Origin: Anaerolineae bacterium
Lineage (GTDB): Bacteria > Chloroflexota > Anaerolineae > Promineifilales > Promineifilaceae
Reading direction: 5' to 3'
DNA length: 64,000 bases
Assembly (NCBI GenBank): GCA_023384415.1
Contig: JAHDWJ010000011.1
Location: 62,001 to 126,000 of the forward strand
A program made the position numbers and the translations under genes. Below the pieces are notes generated by a model. The model made no database searches, was not told the DNA's origin, and saw only the letters and a list, made by a program, of their open reading frames with translations. Below, in pieces: positions 16,165 to 24,900 of this stretch. Numbering within the stretch: the first letter of the stretch is position 1; every line of letters begins with the position of its first letter.

Positions 16165-16770
16165 ATGGATGTAGGGGTGGGACAGGTGGGCCAGGGTTTT
16201 GGTCAAACGGGAACATTCAGTTCCCACCTGTCTCGCCCTGGTTTGGTCGCAATGGGGGTGAGACAGGCGGGAATAAGGTTAAACCGCTTGACGCAGATGG
16301 TTGCCCGCCTGTCCCACCCCTACGACGGGGTTCAAATAGATGGTGATGTTTTGCCGCTTGACCCAGATGGTTGCCCGCCTGTCCCAGCCTGATTTGGCTC
16401 AAACAGGAATGCAAGGGGGGGGGTGAGACAGGCGGGAATAAGGTTGAACCGCTTGACGCAGATGGTTGCCCACCTATCTCGCCCTGGTTTGGTCGCAATG
16501 GGGGTGAGACAGGCGGGAATAAGGTTAAACCGCTTGACGCAGATGGTTGCCCGCCTGTCCCACCCCTACGACGGGGTTCAAATAGATGGTGATGTTTTGC
16601 CGCTTGACCCAGATGGTTGCCCGCCTGTCCCAGCCTGATTTGGCTCAAACAGGAATGCAAGGGGGGGGGTGAGACAGGCGGGAATAAGGTTGAACCGCTT
16701 GACCCAGATGGTTGCCCGCCTGTCCCTCCCCTACCATGGGGTTCAAATAGATGGTGATGTTTTGCCGAAG
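16165..16770. repeat. 246-bp tandem repeat with internal palindromes between the CHAT genes
   Basis: Two nearly identical 246-bp units (16231-16476 and 16477-16722) with degenerate flanks. Each unit holds three copies of a roughly 30-bp core (CCGCTTGACSCAGATGGTTG) starting at 16284, 16354, 16449, 16530, 16600 and 16695, with spacings 70, 95, 81, 70 and 95. GGTGAGACAGGCGGG and CCCGCCTGTCCCACC arms face each other, so each unit can form long hairpins. Open frames on both strands here are repeat artefacts. No GCGGCCGC octamer occurs, unlike the neighbouring genes. Confidence 0.85.
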
Positions 16771-16843
16771 GACCCCTGAATTTTGCTCTGACCCGGTGGG
16801 GACACCGGCCACATCTGCGGTAAGTTGGCCCTAGAGGTGATGT

Positions 16844-18223
16844 ATGGAATATCAGGATTTTGAGCTTGAGCTGATGACCGGCCCCAATGGCTTACACCGG
16901 GTCAATGTGTTGTCTACCCCTGCCGGGGAGACGCGCCAGGAGATCGTTTTTACTCTTAATGATGCCCGTTTGCGTGAAGAGTTGGCCCAGTTGGAGCAAA
17001 CCGTAGGTTATCAGGCCAATCTGAGCGCGGCCCAGAAGCGAGAAAGGTTGGCGGCTGTCAGGCAGTTTGGCCGCACCCTCTTTGACGCCCTGATCAATGA
17101 TAACCTGAAATCGCTCTATGATAACAGCCGCTACATGGCCCAACAGCGAGGGCAGGGGGTGCGGCTAAAGCTGCGGATTCACTCCCCACTGCTGGCGGCC
17201 GTGCCCTGGGAGCTTCTTTATGACCCCCGTCTGGGGGAGTTTGTCAGCACCTCGCGCCAGGTTTCGGTTGTGCGTTACGTGGCCTTGCCCCGACCGGTGC
17301 AGCTTCTGGCCACCCGGCCGCCGCTCAATGTCCTGGGTTTGCTGGCTGCCCCCACTGATTTACCCCCGGTGGCAGCAGCCAGACACAAGGGACAAATTGA
17401 AATGGCACTAAAGCCATTGCTTGATAAAGGGTTGGCCAGCCTCACCTGGTTGGAAGGGGCCAATTGGCGGGGGCTGCTGCGAGCGATGCACCGGGGGCCG
17501 TGGCATGTGCTGCATTATGTGGGACACAGTGGGTTTGACCATGAGGCGGATGAAGGGTATTTGAGCCTGGTGGGGGAACAGGGGCAGGCAGAACGGTTAT
17601 CGGCGGACCAGTTGGGTACGCTGTTGGCCGATCATGGCAGCTTGCGCCTGGTGCTGTTGAACTCAGACCAGGGGGGGCGGATGGGGCAGGATATGTTTGC
17701 CGGTATCGCCACAACGCTGGTGCGGCGGGGCATCCCGGCGGTGATTGGCATGCAGTATGAGATTAGTGACGCGGCCGCGCTCGAATTTGCCCTGACTTTT
17801 TATGAGATGCTGGCCGAAAACCTGCCCATTGAGACAGCCCTGGCCGAGACACGTAAGGCGATTAGCCTGGCCATAGATGAGTCAGTGGCGTGGGGGACTC
17901 CCGTCTTTTACACCCATGCCCCGGACAGTGTGCTGTTTGATAAGCCCGTTTCATTGCTGGCAGACCCGGTGAATGCAGCCATGGTCCCGGACACGCCCTC
18001 TTCAGATAGTTGGGTGGTGGCCCATGAGCTAATCGTGGCCCATTTTAATATTTCCGAATTACAGACGCTCTGTTTTTCTCTGGGCATTGATCATGAATCT
18101 TGGGGTAGAATCGGTAAAGTGGATATGGTCAGGGAGTTAATCCGCTATTGTCAGCGGCATGGGCGGCTGCTGGAGCTGCGGGATGAACTGGTACGGCAGC
18201 GGCCGCGAGTCAGTTGGCCTTAA
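16844..18223 (+). CDS. CHAT-domain pseudoprotease with C-terminal Death-like/EAD domain
   Basis: A 459-residue paralogue of the CHAT-FGE protein, alignable from its first residues (EYQDFELEL; shared PWELLYDPRL, GPWH...HY.GH and DAAALEF motifs). His228 is kept in HYVGHSGF, but the catalytic Cys is replaced: LLNSDQGGR has Asp275 where the neighbour has Cys275. It is therefore probably proteolytically dead and may regulate or scaffold. The last 60 or so residues (about 395-455: HFNISELQTLCFSLGID, then MVRELIRYCQRHGRLLELRD) look like an effector-associated/Death-like adaptor domain used for homotypic docking. The ATG at 16844 has a GAGGTG ribosome-binding site. Confidence 0.9.
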   Translation: MEYQDFELELMTGPNGLHRVNVLSTPAGETRQEIVFTLNDARLREELAQLEQTVGYQANLSAAQKRERLAAVRQFGRTLFDALINDNLKSLYDNSRYMAQQRGQGVRLKLRIHSPLLAAVPWELLYDPRLGEFVSTSRQVSVVRYVALPRPVQLLATRPPLNVLGLLAAPTDLPPVAAARHKGQIEMALKPLLDKGLASLTWLEGANWRGLLRAMHRGPWHVLHYVGHSGFDHEADEGYLSLVGEQGQAERLSADQLGTLLADHGSLRLVLLNSDQGGRMGQDMFAGIATTLVRRGIPAVIGMQYEISDAAALEFALTFYEMLAENLPIETALAETRKAISLAIDESVAWGTPVFYTHAPDSVLFDKPVSLLADPVNAAMVPDTPSSDSWVVAHELIVAHFNISELQTLCFSLGIDHESWGRIGKVDMVRELIRYCQRHGRLLELRDELVRQRPRVSWP

Positions 18224-18258
18224 AACAGAGATGGGCAGGATTGGCGGATTGGTTGTTT

Positions 18259-18630
18259 ATGAACCCATTTACCCGTTTTCTTTCACGTAATAAATCTGAT
18301 GGGGCGTTGGCCCAGCTTATTGCCCACTGTGACGCTTTGGAAGCGTTGGTGATTCGGGTTTATAAGGAGCGGACAGCGACGGCGGCCGATGAGCAGGAGT
18401 ATGCCGATCTGCGCTTCTGGTTTCAGCAAAATTATCACCAATGGGGGGAAAAGTTGAAGCCCCATTGGCAGGGGCGGTTGGCCGGCGGAGTGCCGGTGGC
18501 GGAAGATCCGCTTTTGTACCTGCTCGCGGCCGCGACTGCCCACGCTTTCATCGGTAACTGGGCCGCCATGCAGCATCTCCCTGCCGCCAGAGAAGCGCTG
18601 AATCAGTGGATTGTCAGCAGCGGGCAATGA
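18259..18630 (+). CDS. Uncharacterised small helical protein of the CHAT locus
   Basis: A 123-residue, mostly helical protein that I do not recognise. The ATG at 18259 is preferred over an upstream TTG because the extra codons are translated from a dispersed intergenic repeat (GGGCAGGATTGGCGGATTGG). The sequence is Trp/Tyr/Gln-rich in its middle (FWFQQNYHQWGEKLKPHW) and has a hydrophobic C-terminal half without a clear membrane segment. It follows the dead CHAT gene by 35 bp in the same direction and could be a third component of that locus. No catalytic motif is visible. Confidence 0.6.
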   Translation: MNPFTRFLSRNKSDGALAQLIAHCDALEALVIRVYKERTATAADEQEYADLRFWFQQNYHQWGEKLKPHWQGRLAGGVPVAEDPLLYLLAAATAHAFIGNWAAMQHLPAAREALNQWIVSSGQ

Positions 18631-18683
18631 GCCATCAGCGGTCAACCGTCGGCGGTTGGCAGTCAGTGGTCCAAAGACCATCG

Positions 18684-19424
18684 TCAACCTACTGCCCTGA
18701 TCCGCACCAGCCAGCAGACCCGGCCGTCGTCTATCCATTTGATTTCCCAATCGCCAGACCAATCAATAACGCCATTGCGGGGACCAAAGGTGCGGCGCAC
18801 CCCGCGCAGGAGCATTTGCAGCCGCCGGGCGAATGGCTCCTGGGCGGTGGGCAGCTTCCAGCGGCTGAGTTGGGGTAAAGTGAAGGTGTGGGGCGGGGCA
18901 TCTGTTTGGGGGGATGCGGCCGCAATCACATCCTCTTGTCCATTGGCTGGACTAAAAGCCGTGCCCATCATCTGCCCTGGGATCATCTCCATGATGAGCA
19001 GGTCGCGGCGCAGTGGGTGAGGATGCGCTTCTCCTGCCCGCCATATTTCGCATAGCGAGTTAGAGAAAGAGGCAAAATCGGCACTGCGAACGGAGAAGCG
19101 GCCAGGGAAGGAGAGAGGGGGCGCGGCCGCGACTTCGGGGATGGGGCTAAAGGCAGCCCGGACAGCCACCGGTTTGTCTAATTGAGGAAAGCGAAAGCTG
19201 TGGCTTAAAGTTTCCGCTATGCTTGAGGGGCTAGAATGGGTAAGCTGTGACCCATCCCGCTCCACCAGCCCATTTTCCAGGGCATAAAGATAAAACTCAT
19301 GCAGGAGAATCCCCCCATTGGGAACAGGCAGCCCCATCTTCGCCGCATAATCAAGCAGCGATGCTTTGTAGCCGACACCCGCTTTTTTAGCGCGTTTAGA
19401 ACCTAACCAGATGAAGGGGGACAT
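18684..19424 (-). CDS. Divergent stand-alone PEP-synthase-type ATP-grasp domain protein
   Basis: A 246-residue protein resembling the N-terminal nucleotide-binding domain of phosphoenolpyruvate synthase and pyruvate phosphate dikinase. It opens with GYKASLLDYAAKMGLPVPNG, has the arginine motif PVAVRAAFSP...FSVRSAD, a LLIMEMIPGQMMGTAFSP stretch like the VQ.M...G.AFT motif, and a final WEIKWIDDGRVCWLVRIR like the DIEWA...LLQ.RP end of the ATP-grasp domain. The phosphohistidine and PEP-binding domains are absent and the whole is shorter than usual, so it may be a divergent kinase of unknown substrate. It is convergent with the CHAT run and adjoins the ~85-bp palindrome. Confidence 0.6.
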   Translation of the reverse strand: MSPFIWLGSKRAKKAGVGYKASLLDYAAKMGLPVPNGGILLHEFYLYALENGLVERDGSQLTHSSPSSIAETLSHSFRFPQLDKPVAVRAAFSPIPEVAAAPPLSFPGRFSVRSADFASFSNSLCEIWRAGEAHPHPLRRDLLIMEMIPGQMMGTAFSPANGQEDVIAAASPQTDAPPHTFTLPQLSRWKLPTAQEPFARRLQMLLRGVRRTFGPRNGVIDWSGDWEIKWIDDGRVCWLVRIRAVG

Positions 19425-19443
19425 GGTGGGCCGTGTCTAATAC

Positions 19444-19529
19444 CGAAAACAAGAGCTGATCTACAGATGACACAGATTTTCACCGATAAAAAATCTGTGT
19501 TCATCGGTGACATCTGTGGATAAATCTTT
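19444..19529. repeat. Dispersed ~85-bp palindromic element, copy 2
   Basis: Almost identical to 12787-12871 and in the same orientation, sharing GAAAACAAGA at the left, the ACAGATTTTCAC and AAAAAATCTG hairpin core and TGTGGATAAATCTTT at the right. It runs to the last codon of the AI-2E permease gene. The two copies bracket the Ubl and CHAT segment. Confidence 0.85.
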
Positions 19530-20817
19530 ACTTACGGAAGCGACCAAAGATAGCCTGGCTGAGTTTGCGGCCGCGGTCCCGCCAGTTTATTTTTTCTTCA
19601 TGGTCATCTTCCGGGTTAGGGAAGGGGGGCAGATCAAACAGCTTACGCCAGGCATAAGTGCCTAATAGCTTAATAGAAGCCAGCACCGGAGCCGCCAGGA
19701 TTGCTCCCGTAATACCCGCCAATGAGCCACCCATAAAAACGCCCACAATGACAATAAGCGGATGCAAATCCAGGGCTTCACCAACAATACGTGGCACCAA
19801 AAAGCTGTTTTCCACCTGCTGAATGACAATCATCACGGCGATCACCGCCAAAGCATAATAGCCAGGGCTTAAGCCCAGATAATTGGTGGGTTGGAAAACG
19901 GCTACAATCACGGCAATAACCGCGGAGATAATTGGCCCCACATTAGGAATAAATTCGAGCAGCCCGGCGATCACCCCCAGGGCAAAGGCATTACGTACCC
20001 CCAGGGCTAACATGGCGATCCAGACCATGGCCCCAATGATCAGCCCTAGAATAATTTGCCCCCGTAAATAAGCACTCCAAATGCGGCCAAACTCTCGCAT
20101 CACTCGTTCGGCATCTTGCCGGTAGCCCGGCTGGTGGGCAAAGCGGCCTACGTACTCCCCTAACTTGGGCAGCTCAATGGCCAGGTAGATGGAAACGATG
20201 AAAACGAAGAAGGCTGAACCGAAAAAGGTAACGGTTGAAGTCGCTACCGACCCCAACACCCGCCCCCCCTGGCTCAAGGCTGGCTGAATCATGCCCAACA
20301 GCTGATCCCGCACGGCGGTCCAATCTATGGTGGTTGGATTGATGGTAACAGGGCCAATGAGGATGGGTTCGCTGGTAAACTCATTGAGCCAATTGAGGAA
20401 ATTGGTAATAATCGTAGGGGCTTCTTCGATGAGGGTGATCACTTGTTGATACGCCGCTACCCCCAAGGCCACGACAGCCCAGAGAAATAAAGCGGCTACG
20501 GCCAGATAAACGAGCAAAATGGCCGTGTTGCGGTGTAGTGGGGTGCGTTCGTCTAAAAATTTGATCAGGGGATTGAGGACGTAGGCTAACATCGCGGCCG
20601 CGACCACCTGACCGATGAGTGATTGAAACCGGTAGGTCACCAGCACCAGCAGCAGCAGCCCGATAATGACCACAACTGTTTTGGTTGTTCGATCCCAGGG
20701 TGGAGACTCTCCTGGAGAACGGGGTGGCGGGGCGATTGGGACGACCGCTGACGTAGGTGGTGGCGGGGGCGCGGGTTTTGCTGAGGCTGCTGGCGGAGAT
20801 TGTTTTTTGCGAGCCAT
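19528..20817 (-). CDS. AI-2E family transporter (PerM/YdiK-like permease)
   Basis: A 429-residue membrane protein of the AI-2E/PerM family. It has a Pro-rich cytosolic N-terminus (about 1-45), then about seven to eight membrane helices with the typical pair near the start, a long amphipathic central segment (about 130-190) and the late motif YALAVIAVMIVIQQVENSFL followed by LHPLIVIVGVFMGGSLAGITG. Family members export small molecules or ions, and the autoinducer-2 link applies to only one branch, so the substrate is unknown. The C-terminus is charged and carries a stop next to a palindromic repeat. Confidence 0.9.
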   Translation of the reverse strand: MARKKQSPPAASAKPAPPPPPTSAVVPIAPPPRSPGESPPWDRTTKTVVVIIGLLLLVLVTYRFQSLIGQVVAAAMLAYVLNPLIKFLDERTPLHRNTAILLVYLAVAALFLWAVVALGVAAYQQVITLIEEAPTIITNFLNWLNEFTSEPILIGPVTINPTTIDWTAVRDQLLGMIQPALSQGGRVLGSVATSTVTFFGSAFFVFIVSIYLAIELPKLGEYVGRFAHQPGYRQDAERVMREFGRIWSAYLRGQIILGLIIGAMVWIAMLALGVRNAFALGVIAGLLEFIPNVGPIISAVIAVIVAVFQPTNYLGLSPGYYALAVIAVMIVIQQVENSFLVPRIVGEALDLHPLIVIVGVFMGGSLAGITGAILAAPVLASIKLLGTYAWRKLFDLPPFPNPEDDHEEKINWRDRGRKLSQAIFGRFRK

Positions 20818-20936
20818 AATTTTTTGATCCTGGACGAAAGATCAAGTTTGATTCTACGGTAAAGGCCCCAACCATATTAGCAGGCAAAAATAGATTGACA
20901 ACCTGCCTTCCAGCCAAAAGTAGCCGGGATGTACTA

Positions 20937-20966
20937 CTGACAACCGGGGTTGTCCCCAGGTACAAT
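20937..20966 (+). promoter_or_regulatory. Promoter with palindromic spacer upstream of micro-protein gene
   Basis: CTGACA (20937-20942) and TACAAT (20961-20966) are 18 bp apart. The spacer begins with the palindrome ACAACC-GG-GGTTGT (20941-20954), a possible repressor site. It lies about 50 bp before the small gene at 21014. Confidence 0.5.
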
Positions 20967-21013
20967 GAAGCCATCATTTGTTTTATAGTTGGTCTTTAAT
21001 TTTAATGAGGTGC

Positions 21014-21154
21014 ATGATGGTAGGTTTTATCGTCTTATCCTGGTTGTTGGTAGGTCTTATGGCCTGGCAGGTAAACCAATGGGTGCAGCAGCGGTCGCCC
21101 CGTCGTGTGCCTGTCACCATCACGCGGCCGCGTCGCCTGATGGATGAAGAATAA
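21014..21154 (+). CDS. 46-residue single-pass membrane micro-protein
   Basis: ATG-ATG at 21014 with a GAGGTG ribosome-binding site opens a 46-codon frame. The product has one hydrophobic helix (VGFIVLSWLLVGLMAW, about residues 3-18) followed by a basic tail rich in Arg (RSPRRVP, TRPRRL) and an acidic end (DEE). A promoter upstream and a strong terminator directly downstream support a real monocistronic gene. Topology should place the basic tail in the cytosol. I do not recognise a family; a regulator of a membrane complex is one possibility. Confidence 0.65.
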   Translation: MMVGFIVLSWLLVGLMAWQVNQWVQQRSPRRVPVTITRPRRLMDEE

Positions 21155-21186
21155 TTCCTGGTATCGTTTGGTTTCCTCCTGTTTGT

Positions 21187-21225
21187 GAAACGCCCCGGTC
21201 TTCCCCACCGGGGCGTTTCTGTTTT
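21187..21225 (+). terminator. Intrinsic terminator after micro-protein gene
   Basis: A perfect 13-bp stem, GAAACGCCCCGGT with ACCGGGGCGTTTC (21187-21199 and 21207-21219), has a 7-base loop and is followed by TGTTTT. Confidence 0.9.
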
Positions 21226-21312
21226 AAGCCGGGCCTGGCGGTTTTTCTGACTACTGGCTGGTTTATTGGTGTATTAGTGTATTAGTGTATTGGGGTGAAC
21301 ATACCGCATACT

Positions 21313-21879
21313 TCACCTCAACAGCCACGCCGCCACCACTCCACCCACTAACCCTGACAAATGCCCTTCCCAAGAAATGTTACCGGGTAAATATTTGTTG
21401 GGCCAGATGCCATAGACGGAATACCGGTACAGCCAACCTAAAAATAGGGAAGCCAGAAGGATGCGGCCGCTCCCGTTCAACATTCCATAAACGATTAAAT
21501 AGCCCCAATAGCCGTAGATGAACCCGCTGGCTCCCAGGTGGATGGTGCGGCCGCGCCCCAGCAGCCAGATACCCACTCCCCCCACCATATTCACAATTAA
21601 ACTCACCAGCCAAAATTGTTCCGTGAGCATCACCAGCCAGGCAAAAAAGAACAGAGTGGTGCTGTTGCCCCACAAATGACGGCTGCCCCCATGGAGAAAA
21701 GAAAAAGTGAGGATGGCGGGCAGGCTGTTGAGTTCACGCGGCCGCAGCCCCCACCGCTCCTTCAGCCACAGCCCTGGCAGCAAACTATCCACCAGCCACA
21801 ACCCCCACAAAAGGGCAAACCACCCGATTAACAGGTAAACCTGAACTGTCAACCCTTCCTGGATGGCTGGTGCTATCAT
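21313..21879 (-). CDS. Rhomboid-family intramembrane serine protease
   Basis: A 188-residue polytopic membrane protein with about six helices. The rhomboid catalytic residues are visible: Ser in HLGASGFIYGYWG (the G-x-S-G motif) and His in SWEGHLSGLVGG. The upstream HGGSRHLWGNS segment matches the H-x-x-H-L-x-G-N helix motif. It lacks extra soluble domains and is shorter than most rhomboids. The gene is divergent from sucA, with an iterated-repeat tract between them. Substrates are unknown. Confidence 0.88.
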   Translation of the reverse strand: MIAPAIQEGLTVQVYLLIGWFALLWGLWLVDSLLPGLWLKERWGLRPRELNSLPAILTFSFLHGGSRHLWGNSTTLFFFAWLVMLTEQFWLVSLIVNMVGGVGIWLLGRGRTIHLGASGFIYGYWGYLIVYGMLNGSGRILLASLFLGWLYRYSVYGIWPNKYLPGNISWEGHLSGLVGGVVAAWLLR

Positions 21880-21915
21880 ATCCCCTGCATTCTGGCTTAC
21901 AATTGTTTACAATAG

Positions 21916-22000
21916 AGCAAAGTGGCAAAGTGGCAAAGTGAAATCGTTACCTGAAACTTGAAACCTGAAATCCGAAACTCGAAATTCGAAACTAGAAACT
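21916..22000. repeat. Short tandem repeat tracts (AAAGTGGC; GAAACTN)
   Basis: Three copies of CAAAGTGG are followed by about seven degenerate copies of a GAAACYT/GAAATYC heptamer, ending 18 bp before the sucA start. The block lies in the divergent promoter region of the rhomboid gene and sucA. Confidence 0.75.
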
Positions 22001-22018
22001 CCCAATGGTATAAACAAC

Positions 22019-24853
22019 ATGGACATTTATCAATTATTTCATGGCCCTAACGCCGGTTATCTGGAAGAGCTATATGAGCGGTTTATACAAGACCCTAACT
22101 CTGTAGACGAGGCCAGCCAGGCCCTATTTGCCCAATGGGCCCCCAACCACGCCTCACCCCCTTCCCCACATCTCCGCGCCTACGCTGCACCCCCGGTTTC
22201 AGATGCTCTTGCCGTCGGGAAAATCGTCGGCCTGGCCAACCTGGCTAAGGCAATCCGCCAATATGGGCATCTAGCGGCCCGGCTCGACCCCCTGGGCCAT
22301 TATGATCCCCCAGGCGACCACACCCTCAGCCCCCAGGCCCATGGCCTGAGCGACAGTGATTTAGACCAGTTACCCGGTTATCTCGTCGGCGGAGAGATTG
22401 GAGAGCAGGCAGTCTCAGCCGCCGAGGCCATTGCTGCTCTGCGCCATATTTACTGCCAGACCATCGGTTATGAGTATGAACATATTTACGATGCCGAAGA
22501 GCGGGTCTGGCTGCGGGAGATGGCCGAATCGCGCCACTTTCATCCGACCAGCCAGGCTAATTTTGATCGGTTAGGACTGCTAGATCGGTTGACCCAGGTG
22601 GAAGCGTTTGAGCTTTTTTTGCACCGGGTGTTTCCGGGCAAAACCCGCTTTTCTATTGAGGGGTTAGACACGACGGTGCCGATTCTGGATGAGATTATTG
22701 GTGATGCGGCTGAGAATGGGGTGTACAATGTGCTAATCGGCATGGCCCACCGCGGCCGCCTCAACGTTTTGGCCCACCTGTTAGAAAAGCCGTATGCCCA
22801 AATTTTGGCCGAGTTCAAAGACCCGATGCGGGCTGATTTTATCGGCAACAGCCGGGGTTGGTTTGGTGATGTTAAATACCACGAGGGGGCACGCCGTTAC
22901 ATCAAAAGCAAACAGACCTACAACCTGGAAATCTCCATGGTGCCCAATCCCAGCCATTTAGAGCATGTCAACCCGGTAGCGATGGGGATGGCGCGGGCGG
23001 CCGGCACCCAGGCCAACCACCCTGGCCCCGCCTATTTTGATAAAACGGTCTCCCTGCCTATCATCATTCATGGGGATGCCGCTTTCCCCGGCCAGGGGGT
23101 GGTAGCGGAGACGTTAAATATGTATGCCCTGCGCGGCTACCGGTGTGGCGGCACCATCCATATCATCGCCAACAACCAACTTGGCTTCACCACCAATGCC
23201 TGGGCCAGCCGCAGCACTTTGTACGCCAGTGACCTGGCCAAGGGGTTCCGTATGCCCATTGTCCATGTCAACGCCGATGACCCCGAAGCATGTATAGAAG
23301 TGGCTCGCGTCGCGGCCGCGTACCGGCGCAAATACCAGAAAGATTTCGTCATAGACCTCATCGGCTACCGGCGGTATGGGCACAATGAGGGGGACGAACC
23401 CCGCTTCACCCAGCCCCGCATGTACCAGCTCATTGACAACCACCCCACCGTGCGTAACCTGCTGGCCGAGCGGCTCATCAAAGAAGGCAAAACATCTGGC
23501 AACTACGTCTCCTCCCGCTTTGAGGCGTACAGCAAAATATTACAAACCACCCTGGAAAAGCTCAAAGGAGCGATGGATTTGCCCCAGGTTGAGGTACAGC
23601 CGCCCCCCCCAGGGGCGGCCCAAAAAACGGTCACCCGCTACTCGGCTGAGGGATTGCGTGAACTAAACCAGGCTTTGCTCCTACTGCCTGATGGGTTTGC
23701 CCTGAACCCCCGGTTACAGCGGATACGCAAACGGATGGAAACAGCTCTGGATAACATAGATGAGCGGGCGATAGATTGGGGGCATGGGGAAATGTTGGCC
23801 TTTGCTACCATCATTGCCAGCGGTACTCCCATCCGCCTGACAGGTGAGGATGTAGAGCGGGGCACTTTTAGCCACCGTCATGCTATCCTCAAAGCGGCCG
23901 ATGGCGGCCCTCATTACATCCCCTTGCAGGCCATCCCCCAGGCCAAAGCCTCTTTTGAGATACGCAACAGCCCGCTGTCAGAGAGTGCGGCCGTGGCCTT
24001 TGAGTATGGGTACAGCATCCAGGCTCCAGACCGATTGGTGCTGTGGGAAGCCCAATATGGGGATTTTGTCAATGTGGCTCAATCTATGATTGATGAGTTT
24101 GTCGTCTCCGGGCAGGCCAAATGGAATCAGAAATCCGGTATGGTTATGCTGCTGCCCCATGGGTTTGAGGGGCAGGGGCCAGACCATTCCTCAGCCCGGC
24201 CGGAGCGGTTTTTGCAGTTGGCCGCCCAGACCAACATGCGGATCGCTTACCCCACGACAGCGGCGCAATATTTCCACCTGCTGCGGCGGCAAGCCCAACT
24301 GCTGGGGGAAGACCCACTCCCCCTGGTGGTGATGACCCCGAAAAGTTTGCTCCGCCACAGCCAGGCAATGTCTTCTTTGCGGGAGCTGGCTGAGGGGCGG
24401 TGGCAGCCGGTGATTGATGATGAGACGGCCGCCGACCGCCGGGAAACGATTAAGCGGCTTATTTTGTGCAGTGGCAAGGTATTTGTAGATTTGATGATGG
24501 CCGAGTCGCGGCCGCCAACCCCAGAAGTGGCCCTGGTGCGGGTGGAGCAGCTTTATCCCCCCCCGCTGACGGAGCTTAAAACCATCCTGGCGAATTACCC
24601 GGCGGTGAGTGAGGTGATCTGGATGCAGGAAGAGCCGCAAAATATGGGGGCGTGGGAATTTTTGCGGCCGCAGCTAGCCCCTCTATTACCAGGCCGGCTA
24701 ACCCTGGGGTACATCGGCCGGCCCCGGCTGGCCACCACTTCTGAGGGGTCCAGCTCCTGGCACAAATATAATCAAGACACCCTGGTCAACCGGGCCTATG
24801 ATCTCAAACCGGTCGTAACCAAAAAAGCGTTTGAATTTTTCTGTGAAATTTAG
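22019..24853 (+). CDS. sucA: 2-oxoglutarate dehydrogenase E1 component
   Basis: A 944-residue ThDP-dependent decarboxylase, the first enzyme of the 2-oxoglutarate dehydrogenase complex of the TCA cycle. The N-terminal SucA-specific segment ([17 protein letters not shown], residues about 15-31) is present. The region [18 protein letters not shown], the ThDP motif GDAAFPGQG...NNQLGFTTN, and the C-terminal [16 protein letters not shown] and [12 protein letters not shown] motifs are intact. Length is normal. It is followed after 47 bp by sucB. No dihydrolipoamide dehydrogenase gene is adjacent. Confidence 0.97.
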   Translation: MDIYQLFHGPNAGYLEELYERFIQDPNSVDEASQALFAQWAPNHASPPSPHLRAYAAPPVSDALAVGKIVGLANLAKAIRQYGHLAARLDPLGHYDPPGDHTLSPQAHGLSDSDLDQLPGYLVGGEIGEQAVSAAEAIAALRHIYCQTIGYEYEHIYDAEERVWLREMAESRHFHPTSQANFDRLGLLDRLTQVEAFELFLHRVFPGKTRFSIEGLDTTVPILDEIIGDAAENGVYNVLIGMAHRGRLNVLAHLLEKPYAQILAEFKDPMRADFIGNSRGWFGDVKYHEGARRYIKSKQTYNLEISMVPNPSHLEHVNPVAMGMARAAGTQANHPGPAYFDKTVSLPIIIHGDAAFPGQGVVAETLNMYALRGYRCGGTIHIIANNQLGFTTNAWASRSTLYASDLAKGFRMPIVHVNADDPEACIEVARVAAAYRRKYQKDFVIDLIGYRRYGHNEGDEPRFTQPRMYQLIDNHPTVRNLLAERLIKEGKTSGNYVSSRFEAYSKILQTTLEKLKGAMDLPQVEVQPPPPGAAQKTVTRYSAEGLRELNQALLLLPDGFALNPRLQRIRKRMETALDNIDERAIDWGHGEMLAFATIIASGTPIRLTGEDVERGTFSHRHAILKAADGGPHYIPLQAIPQAKASFEIRNSPLSESAAVAFEYGYSIQAPDRLVLWEAQYGDFVNVAQSMIDEFVVSGQAKWNQKSGMVMLLPHGFEGQGPDHSSARPERFLQLAAQTNMRIAYPTTAAQYFHLLRRQAQLLGEDPLPLVVMTPKSLLRHSQAMSSLRELAEGRWQPVIDDETAADRRETIKRLILCSGKVFVDLMMAESRPPTPEVALVRVEQLYPPPLTELKTILANYPAVSEVIWMQEEPQNMGAWEFLRPQLAPLLPGRLTLGYIGRPRLATTSEGSSSWHKYNQDTLVNRAYDLKPVVTKKAFEFFCEI

Positions 24854-24900
24854 CCGCAATCGTAAATCTACAATTGTCAATCGTAAATGGAGTAAACCAG

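Noticed and set aside
16217..16660. Repetitive open frame of 147 codons (minus strand) and others over the 246-bp repeat
   Set aside because: The frames exist only because the repeat unit length is a multiple of three; there is no ribosome-binding site or known fold, and both strands are open equally.
16735..16760. tRNA T-arm-like GGGGTTCAAATAG
   Set aside because: It is part of the 246-bp repeat family and has no matching acceptor, D or anticodon arms. No tRNA or rRNA gene was recognised anywhere in the window.
16165..16770. CRISPR array
   Set aside because: Core copies are 70-95 bp apart and the intervening DNA is itself repeated, so there are no unique spacers; no cas genes are nearby.
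15880..16843. DGR template repeat or reverse transcriptase inside the window
   Set aside because: No second copy of the variable-region sequence and no reverse transcriptase motif (such as YxDD) was seen, so only the target side is claimed.
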